Source: Strigamia acuminata | Taxonomy: Eukaryota > Arthropoda > Chilopoda > Geophilomorpha > Linotaeniidae | DNA: 64,000 nucleotides | Direction of reading: 5' to 3' | Assembly: GCA_949358305.1 (NCBI GenBank) | Contig: OX442320.1 | Location: 2,420,501 to 2,484,500 of the forward strand | Shown: positions 56,670-64,000 of the stretch, piece by piece | Numbering within the stretch: position 1 is the first letter of the stretch | How the letters are laid out: every line of letters begins with the position of its first letter | Notes under the pieces: generated by a model | Seen by the model: only the letters and a program-made list of their open reading frames with translations | Told to the model about the DNA's origin: nothing | Database searches by the model: none | Made by a program: the position numbers and the translations under genes

Positions 56670-56887
56670 GCGACTCCAGCCATTGTCTCAAACAATCGAT
56701 AAAAACAACCACAGGGGGGACACCTGTTACGTCCCACAATGCGTCTTAATTGGCCAAACCAATCAAAGACGACATGAGACTAATAGTTAACCTCTAACCC
56801 GACCCACACTTATCACTGTCATCTCCGACTAAGCGACGATCACCTCGAGGCAGCCGTAAATCAAAGTATCAAATTAATTTTCGAAAA
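56670..56887 (+). other. Spacer between pol and ORF3 of A
   Basis: About 220 bp without a gene; expected to include the acceptor for the ORF3 message, not identified. Confidence 0.5.
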
Positions 56888-59800
56888 ATGAGAAATGATT
56901 GGAAGAAAGAAATTGAACGGGCCGTAAACAACGCTTCCGAGGATGACGACGAAGATCAAGTGGATTTATTACAAATCGTCGTAAACAACGAAGAGGGAAA
57001 TTGGGACGAACCCAATGAACCCGATGCCCAACCCGACGTAAGTAAAAAATAGAAAAAATTCAATTATCGATAATTAAAAATACGAAATAAGTTCGTGGAC
57101 TGACCACGAACGAAGAAATAATTTAACTTTAAGTGACAAATTGTCAAAATTAATCAAATACCGAAAGAAAAAGTAACTTCAAGACACGTGGTCGAAAAGC
57201 ACATGGCCGACCATGACGCCATCTTGTGTTAGACGAAAGAATCTCTAAAAAAAAATATATGACAAATTAATCAACGATCCTAATATATTCATTAATATTC
57301 TAATATTTAGGACGGATATCGCACTACGTGGGGACAAATCGACCCGAAAAGAGTTTCCGCAGGCAGCTTATGGCGAGAAGTCATCCCCATACTGTTCCGA
57401 CAAGCGCTCGAAGAATCGGTCAACTTTGAACCATGGAAAATTCGCCTTTTATTATCTCGTGCGATCAGCCGCTACTGGTCCAGCCAGCAAACGTTGATCC
57501 ACTACATGCCGCGCCAATACCAAGCAGCTTTGCGGGCGGTAATTTCAAGAAATATGGATCCGCCGGCGCCAATCCCGAATCCACTAATACGAGCCGCCTT
57601 TCCAGACGACCAACGGGGATGGGAAGTGTACGAACAATGGCGCGACGCCGAAACGGAGGAAGAAAAATACGAAATCCATATGGCGTATTACGAGGAGGTG
57701 AGGCGGACCGCTCATGACGAAGTTTTCGATTATCTGCAGCCGGACGGTTACTCGACCGAGGAAATTAAGACTTGGCTCCAACAGATCCGCGAAGACCGGC
57801 CCGACCGCCCAGATTGGAGACCGAGGCACGGATTTATCACCTCGCAGCGAGCAATGCACCAATTGCATTTTTTGGGATTTTTTGGTCGCAAACGCCAGAA
57901 GGCCGAGAAACGTCTCTCCAACGAGCACGACGAAGGAGGCTGCTCAGCGAAGAAACAATGCCTGGACAAGCCAAGCACTTCCAGCAGCACACAGAGTAAG
58001 AAACCCGCGACAAAGAAACGCCTGGCCAAACCAAGCGCTTTCTCTCGCCTAGGAAAAACGGAGGCCCCACAAACATCGCGATTTCAATCTAGGGACGCCC
58101 CGTCAACCAGCCGTAGAAGAGAGAATGTACGCGAACGCCCCGACCGCCGAGAAGATCAACACCGACGCGATAGGAACCAAGAAAATTGGGACGATTATCG
58201 TAGAAATTACTTTCGACGGCGGGAGGAAAACAAAGAGTCTTGGAACAGACACCGAGAAGAGTTCCTACGTGAACGTGATGAGAAAGCCCGACGTGAACGA
58301 GAGAACCTCTGTCTTCAAGACGAACGAAGAAGGAGAGGATCGGAGAGTCGCGCACGTTCATGGAAAGCGTATCGTGAAGAGGAAATACGGCAGCGAGATA
58401 GGAGACGCTACGAAGATACCAAATCGATTCGGGACAGTCCCGAACCGATGAAGATCGACGACGAAGTAATTATCGACGAGGTCCCTGAGCAGAAAAAGAT
58501 GTATACTCAGGCGGATCTCCTCGCGGTGGTCATGAAATACCAACAAATGCAGCCGAAACCGATCTACCGCCCAACTCCCTCGACCGCCTCGAGTCTAGAG
58601 ACGGCGCCAAGTGCTTTCATCAAGCCGGAACTCTCGCAGACGGGAAGCGTAACATCTAGCGTCAGCCTCCCAAGCGCCTTTCGCAAGAAAGTGATAATCG
58701 GCGCACCGACACTGAGTTCTGAAGAACAACTCAAGCATCGAGAAGCTCGCTTTGGACCAGCCAAAGTCGAACCTCTCCCAACTATCCCCGAAGCTTCAAC
58801 TTCGACGAGAACTCCAATTGTTTGGGACAAGCCCGAACCGGAAAAATCAAGACGTCTGGTCAGATCTGTGCCTCAGCCAACGACATCCACGGGACCCAAT
58901 CCGATGTTGCCAGCCCCAGCAGTCGTTCAAGCCTCGACTCCAATCAACCCTTCGGAGGTAACGTTGCAACAATTCCTGGACGTCACAACCGTGGAGCAGG
59001 CCAGGGCACTTTTGTGCGAAATGGATTCGTACCAACAAAACGTAATCCAGAACGTCATCACAAACCTTCAGCGAATTTCAATCGAATATACGCAGAACAA
59101 AAACCGGAATCATCCGAATTGGAACACTAGGATCGTGGTCGCCATCACCGATCTGATGTCGATTTTGCTAGCTGCCGCCACCTTCCGGAACGCACGTGTT
59201 GCTGTGGCGGCCTGGATCGTGGTGGCCCACGAAGGTTTCCAGGTCCCGCCGGCTCTCGTAGACAGTTGGACGCGCCTGGTACCCTCGGCGGCCGTAATTC
59301 GAGCCCAAATGGTGGCCCAGGACCCGGATCCGGAGGCCTCATACCAAAACGTGCGAGCTGCCATTCGGAATCCACCTCCGTCGCTTCCAGCCGCCGATAC
59401 CGTCATGGAGGACCTGGACTCGACAGATTCGATTCCGCCTCCTCCTCCCCCGCCTATCAATAAGAAGAAAGCTCCCGAGCAACTGGCCAAACCAGTCCAA
59501 CTTGCGAAGAAAAAGACCAAATCGACGATGCTTCGTCCACAGCCGCAGGATAAGGCTCCAGAACCAACGCCACCCCGGATCGCTCCGAGACTAACGTTGT
59601 ACTATCCAGGCTTATCCTTAACCGAAGACACTAAGCAAAAGTTGCTGCAAACTCCGGATCGCGGCTTCTCCCTTTACGTGTGGATGAAAAAGGCTATTGA
59701 AGCTGGGCCAGGAAACGACATGTTTATCCAGCACCAGCGACTACTCCGAGCCCATCGAGCGCCAACCAGCGCCGCCGAAGCGCAAAGGATCCATCACACG

Positions 59801-60004
59801 AACCAGGGCATGGCCCCTTTCCTACCCCAAATTTGGGCTCATGAGAGAACGGGAAACCCTTTGGAGCCTCCCGGCCATCTACGATTCTACCTGAATGAAA
59901 GCGAGGATCCGACGGATTACTCGTCTAGATTGACCACATCTCCTAACCTGGACAAACCAAGTTCGGAGGATAAAACGAGCTACGCCGACAATCTAAAGAA
60001 ATAG
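56888..60004 (+). CDS. ORF3 of gypsy element A, spliced, unknown function
   Basis: Homologue of B's ORF3. Exon 1 (56888-57037, 50 codons) is acidic (NNEEGNWDEPNEPDAQPD) and ends at a consensus donor GTAAGT. The 273-bp intron ends TAATATTTAG at 57310, and exon 2 (57311-60004) is in phase. A stop (TAG 57308-57310) lies directly before exon 2, so splicing is required. The product is about 947 residues. Conserved block 1 is SLWREVIPILFRQA...WKIRLLLSR and block 2 YSTEEIKTWLQQI...DWRPRHGFITSQ, both found in B. An Arg/Glu-rich charged helix (about residues 250-340), a Pro/Ser/Thr-rich middle and a C-terminal globular-looking part (PGLSLTEDTKQKLL...) absent from B follow. There is no signal peptide, membrane anchor or furin-type site, so it is not a typical envelope. 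Confidence 0.75.
57038..57310 (+). other. Intron in ORF3 of A
   Basis: GTAAGT...TAATATTTAG, 273 bp, AT-rich, with in-frame stops. It joins two exons at phase 0. Confidence 0.7.
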
Positions 60005-60230
60005 AACACCTTCCGATAGCTCTTGTAAAAAGGAAAATCCTTTCTAGTCATAAGTTAATCATGTCTTTACGAGCAATTCTCTTATTTAAAAACATATAGT
60101 AAATTTTAAAGTGTATAATAATTTTTATTCATCGCCTCATCCTCACTATAATAAAAGCATTTGTTTTCTGAGATGATGTTTTTCCATTGTTATTTAGAGG
60201 GTCCCGATAGTTCATTCTCGGGGAGGGACG
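60005..60230 (+). other. ORF3-LTR spacer and polypurine tract of A
   Basis: About 215 bp of AT-rich non-coding sequence with two AATAA-like words, ending in the polypurine tract GGGGAGGGACG (60220-60230) that abuts the 3' LTR. Confidence 0.75.
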
Positions 60231-60859
60231 TGTGGTGATTCGGCATCACCAGAAGATATAATTAGTGGTAATTATCTCATTATTAATTCTTGACACTAGA
60301 GTGCGCCAGGAACGGTGACTAGACTGGCTAGTCTCTCGTTTCTGCGAGCCTGCATAATCACAATGATTTGCATATGACGTCATTTCCGGTTAATATATAA
60401 CGCCAACGCTTGACCGGAAACGACACTACAGTTACCAATCTCAGCAAGAGCACCATTTACCTCACCTTTCAGGCCGTTTCACGGATTGATCGAGGACCGG
60501 TGCCCGCTGACCATTCAACTGTACAACAGCCACATTTATTTAGCGTAGCCAAACTACGCTAGAATAAATATCCGAACGATATTCGTTTAATTCGCACGAG
60601 AAAGCGAATTCTCGCGTGTTCATAATAACACGTGGAAATACCCTAGACAACAAACACAGACCACGCGTAGGACTAAACAATTGGATCCGCCATTGTTTAG
60701 CGGCAACTCGTATTCGCAGCCGAATCCGAGGACCACCACAGGAAACATCTTAACTTATATTTGTATTAGTAAGCGTGTTTTAATAAAGCAGTATTTGAAG
60801 TATATTGTATTCCCGAGTGTATTATTTATTATCTTTAACCACAAAGTCGAATCACGACA
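60231..60859 (+). repeat. 3' LTR of element A
   Basis: 629 bp, same length as 1630-2258 and identical in every block I compared by eye. Followed by the second CGCT and the remainder of the atlastin gene. Confidence 0.95.
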
Positions 60860-60863
60860 CGCT

Positions 60864-62137
60864 AATTGTGGGCGATGTGGCCATATTTTTAATGGACGTA
60901 CAAGGGTCATTCGATGCCGAGCAATCCGATCAAGCAAACAAGAACGTGTTGGCGTGGAGCACCATGATTTCCACCGTTACCTTATATAACTTACCGGGCG
61001 GCTTGCAGAAGGATTATCTGGACAATTTAAACTACTGCGCGGAATATGCCAGAATTGCTGTGAGAAATCAGAATGAAAATCCATTCCAGAAATTGATATT
61101 TCTTATCCGCGACTGGGAGAACATTAAATCCCACACATTTGGATTTGATGGCGGCAAAGAGTATTTAGACACTTGGTTTGTCAACAACAACCAAGATGGA
61201 AATTCGAAACTAACTACTCAACAGAATTTGCAATCAACTTTTCGAGAACTACAATGTTTTCTCATGCCTCATCCGGGAAATAGAGTTTGGGAAGATGAAA
61301 ACTTCAAAGGAGAACTCCGCCTACTTCGTCCATCTTTTTTGGAATGGTTAAACGTGTTTGTTCCGAATGTCGTAAGCAACATCGAAGCGAACACTTCGCT
61401 GCGAACTGCGCACGACTTATTCACGTTTATCGAAGTCTACTTTAAGTCGGTTGGCGACGCCAAAATGCCGAAAGCAGAAGACCATTTTACTTTACAAGTG
61501 AAAAGCCACAACGTCAGGGCGGTGGAGCTGGCCCAAAAGAAATATGATGAATTGATGGACGAGTTTGGACAACCCGTCAGCAAGTTCAGCGACGGTCACG
61601 AACAAGCGTTCAGAGAAACCGTGGACTACTTCTTGAGCTTACCGAAACTGGATCAGAACAGGAATAATCAAGAATTCGTGAAGCAATTAAAGAGCGCCCT
61701 TAACAAAGATGGAAGCCAAGTTTCAGCCGACCGAAAACAATTTGGCAGCTGCAGACCACAATGATTGTCCTGAAAACTCCAATGATTCTCCACCTGCTGA
61801 CACTCAAACTGATTCTTTACCTGCCAATAATCAAAGTGTTGCTCCACCTGCCAGTTCTGAAAGTGGTCCTCCACTTGTCTATCAACAAAATGAAGCTTTG
61901 GGTGCTTTCAGTTTGCCATCCGGAGCTGGAGACGAAGGTGTTGTTAGTGCTGCTGAAGTTGGCAATCCAGTGGTTAGGTTGTTCAATCAAATTGGTGCCA
62001 GTTCTGTTGACAAGAAAAATGTTTTCAATTTTGTTTTGATTGTAATAGTTGTTTGCTTGTTGTTTCCGTTGCCTGTTGGCGTAATTGTTAGTGCTTTAAT
62101 GGCACCACTGTGGTATTATGCGATAAAATTCGTTTAG
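60864..62137 (+). CDS. Atlastin-like GTPase, remainder with membrane hairpin
   Basis: Continues the codon split at 1629. G3 reads LMDVQGSFD (usually DTQG) and G4 reads LIRDW, the family's RD signature. FGFDGGKEYLDTWF and CFLMPHPG are characteristic of atlastins. The helical middle domain follows to about 61700. The first frame stops at 61764; the C-terminal part is in another frame ending at 62137. A 49-nt intron (GTGAAG at 61678 to TTTCAG at 61726) would join them in phase and give about 548 residues, the normal family size, though its donor is weak; a frameshift is the alternative. The tail is Asn/Pro/Ser-rich, then a long hydrophobic stretch (about 62015-62130, FNFVLIVIVVCLLF...GVIVSALMAPLWYYAI) that can form the atlastin membrane hairpin. 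There is almost no cytosolic C-terminal helix after it. Confidence 0.85.
61678..61726 (+). other. Possible 49-nt intron in the atlastin gene
   Basis: GTGAAG...AAGTTTCAG. Removing it keeps phase 0 and links the middle-domain frame to the membrane-hairpin frame. It would, however, remove residues (EFVKQLKSAL) that look like the end of the middle domain, so a frameshift or other splice pattern is possible. Confidence 0.4.
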
Positions 62138-62216
62138 TTTTCACTTATTTACTCTGGATCCAGTGTTCAGTTACACTTCTTCTAGACCGGGTGCCAGTCT
62201 TCGATGTTATCTGAAT

Positions 62217-62275
62217 CAGTGCTTCTCAGAGTGCGGTCCATGGACCACCGGTGGTCTGCACATTAGTTTGGTACA
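62217..62275 (+). mobile_element. hAT-type transposon terminus (fragment)
   Basis: CAGTGCTTCTCAGAGTGCGG followed by the palindromes GGTCCATGGACC and CCACCGGTGG. This resembles the CAGTGGTTCTCAAAGTGTGGTCC-type end of widespread animal hAT elements and their MITEs. No matching opposite end was found nearby, so it is a remnant or solo end. Confidence 0.5.
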
Positions 62276-63668
62276 AACATGTCAGTTGCATAATTGATTG
62301 ATTATAAATTTGGGAAACCCCATTTGTGGTAATACAATCTGAAGTGCATAAAATTTGAATTTGTTTTAATTTTTAATAATCAAAATATAAGCATTTTTCT
62401 ATTCGTTTTTTTTTGAAAATTTGGGAGGGGATTTTAATTTTGATACATAATTAGGAGGTGGAGGTACCGGAATTTGTTTATGACCATGTTATAGAGGGGA
62501 GAGGGGCTCTTAAAATCCCAAATTTTGCGTTAAGTAATTTATGAACGGCCTTTGAATGAAAATTCATGGCTTTTTTGTACCACTTTGGCTAATGATCAAA
62601 TTATCTGTGAGAACTTTGAAATTCTCGTAATAAATTATCTTCAAATTTATCTGAAATTAAATGAAATTTATGAGCCACGTGTAAAAAAGAGGCTGCCGGT
62701 GAAAAGTCCAAATCTGGCGTCCAGAAATTGTTTTGTGCCTTAAAGTTTCCTAAAAAAGGTTTTTCTCTTATTGCATAAAGATATATGTTCCATAATAATG
62801 ATTATAATAATAGAAAACACTAATATTTTAGGACTTTATGTATTCGGAAGGAATTTTGTATTTTACACATTCTCGATTTTAATGTAAATTTTTTAACAAA
62901 ATCATATTTGTACACTTGTAAATCAAGAAACAATTAAAAATATACAACAGCCAAAATGTCCTGACTGTAGAATGTTTTAGCACTAGCAGTCTTATTTCGC
63001 CAAACAAACGCACGATTGTTTATTTTGTGATTGCTGTCTGGATTAGAGTTACAATATGCCACCACTAGATGCCAACAAGCACAAGAGAGGCATTAACTGC
63101 ATCTTCCCAATCTGCAAACAGCGGTTTGGTTTCATCATCTTGCAGCTGGCACCTCATTGCCGCAAAGTTGTGACGGTGACGACCACAACTCCTATCGCAT
63201 GATAGTACCGGGTATAAGTCGCACAAATAGTGAATAAAATACGAGATAATAAAGACAACAGAGTTTCTTAAAACATGACATTTATTGTTACTAAACAATA
63301 TAATCAATCCTAAAAGTTATACAAATTCTAATGCCGACATTTGGCAAGTTAATTTACAAGTTAAACTATACAAATAATTGGCTGTGAAACAGCCCTAAAA
63401 TAATATGATTACGGTTATTGGTGATCCGGGGTTCGGGAACGGCAAAACGCCCGCTCGACCGAGTTAAAGATGTCATCTACGCGTAGCCGGGCTGGCTGTG
63501 TCCTCGCGGCTTCCGTCGGCGCTCCGTAATCGTGAGACTGGTTCCTTCGCGTTCCTTCGCGTTCCTGGTTCGTATCTGGTGTAATGGTCCGTGTAATGCT
63601 TCTTGGTTCGATCCGAGAGGTGCGGTTGACTCATGTGCACCGCCACAACTAGGGTTGGAAATTGGTAA

Positions 63669-63853
63669 TGAATAAATGAAGTCATTTATTCTTCAAGGTT
63701 CCACTTCTAAATTATAATTAATTCGGGATGATGTGAGTTTAATAAATTAACTCAATAAATTGTATTCAATTTATTGTCACGAATTTGATTCGTCATACGG
63801 TGAAACAAGTCTCGTGACTTGCTTCGATTGTTAACTTGTTGCCAAGTTTAAAC
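63669..63853. other. Run of six small hairpins, LTR-like
   Basis: Six consecutive self-complementary words: GAATAAATGA/TCATTTATTC, GAGTT/AACTC, CAATAAATTG/CAATTTATTG, ACGAAT/ATTCGT, CAAGTC/GACTTG and AACTTG/CAAGTT. The first and third bury AATAAA in a stem. The same style is seen in the R-U5 region of LTRs A and B. It may be the LTR of a further element extending beyond the window. Confidence 0.45.
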
Positions 63854-64000
63854 AATTAAGGTTTTTTATCAACTACAAAATAAATTAGGGTTAGACATCG
63901 CAACACACAATTGCCGTCAAAGTTCGCCTTGCTGAGCAGAACAGTATCGCGCGTGCCCTAAATAACAGTGCGGTGAGAGACGGCACTGGTATTCAGGGGG

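Larger units (their letters stand above)
1630..60859 (+). mobile_element. Ty3/gypsy LTR retrotransposon A (with nested insertions)
   Basis: Outer boundaries are TGTGGTGATT... at 1630 and ...ATCACGACA at 60859. They are flanked by a 4-bp duplication, CGCT (1626-1629 and 60860-60863). The order is 5' LTR, primer site, gag, pol, ORF3, polypurine tract, 3' LTR. Without the 47.4-kb insert C (7487-54873 plus one TTAA), A would be about 11.8 kb, long for Ty3/gypsy because of the large gag and the extra third gene. Protease, reverse transcriptase, RNase H and integrase appear in that order (Ty3/gypsy order). The pol frame is open on both sides of C. Confidence 0.93.
62138..64000. other. Right flank, no certain gene
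   Basis: AT-rich sequence downstream of atlastin. It contains a hAT-like end (62217), a 17-bp string shared with the left flank (63152-63168), and a hairpin series (63669-63853). A 48-codon ORF at 63056-63202 (MPPLDANKHKRGINC...) has a fair start context but no recognised relatives; I do not call it a gene. Confidence 0.5.

Noticed and set aside
56888-60004. ORF3 as a retroviral-type envelope gene
   Set aside because: No signal peptide, transmembrane segment, cleavage site or glycosylation-rich ectodomain is visible in A or B.
63056-63202. 48-codon ORF in the right flank
   Set aside because: Too short, no recognisable domain, and its 17-bp overlap with a repeated string suggests non-coding sequence.

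Overview
This is eukaryotic, almost certainly animal, DNA. The only recognisable host gene is an atlastin-type dynamin-like GTPase. The spacing is loose, and the introns I can infer are about 49-51 nt (GT...AG) in host-like sequence. Splice sites, poly(A) signals and the Ty3/gypsy and Ty1/copia chemistry fit an invertebrate, but the species cannot be fixed from the sequence. No rRNA, tRNA, CRISPR array or bacterial-type operon was seen.

The window is a four-level nest of mobile DNA. Level 0 is the atlastin gene, with its first part at 1208-1629 and the rest at 60864-62137. Level 1 is a Ty3/gypsy element (here A, 1630-60859) with 629-bp LTRs and a 4-bp target duplication (CGCT), inserted in the GTPase domain. 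Level 2 lies inside A's pol gene: a TTAA-flanked, largely non-coding, palindromic 'foldback' mass (here C, 7487-54873). It consists of two copies, C1 (7487-43243) and C2 (43298-54873), joined by a 50-bp linker. Level 3 is two LTR elements inside C1: Ty3/gypsy element B (15454-26725, target duplication GAGT) in its palindromic centre, and Ty1/copia element D (36344-43164, minus strand, target duplication GGATC) near its right end. At each level, removing the insert and one target copy gives continuous sequence: a continuous frame for atlastin and A pol, and the same sequence as C2 for D.

Elements A and B are related and share one design. Both have a proline-tRNA-like primer site. Both have a large gag with a long charged N-terminal half and one zinc knuckle. 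Both reach pol by a -1 frameshift at A-AAA-AAC, followed after 6 nt by a hairpin. Both carry an unusual third gene, assembled by splicing a short acidic exon to a long exon, that does not look like an envelope gene. Their LTRs share a 17-bp R-region motif and a poly(A) signal buried in a hairpin. B and D look intact; A is broken only by C.

Element C is the strangest object. Each copy has a unique left end (about 1.46 kb), a left arm of 1686-bp tandem units, a centre of 56-bp palindromic repeats and 551-bp palindromic repeats, a right arm of the same 1686-bp units in inverse orientation, and a unique right end (about 1.96 kb). The right end contains a smaller inverted-repeat element carrying an exon-like ORF. 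C1 and C2 differ by exactly two units in the left arm and one in the right arm. No transposase gene is present. The outer flanks (1-1207 and 62138-64000) hold a GT microsatellite, a hAT-like terminal fragment and, at 63669-63853, a run of six small hairpins resembling those in the LTRs. LTR pairs were compared by eye only and looked identical.
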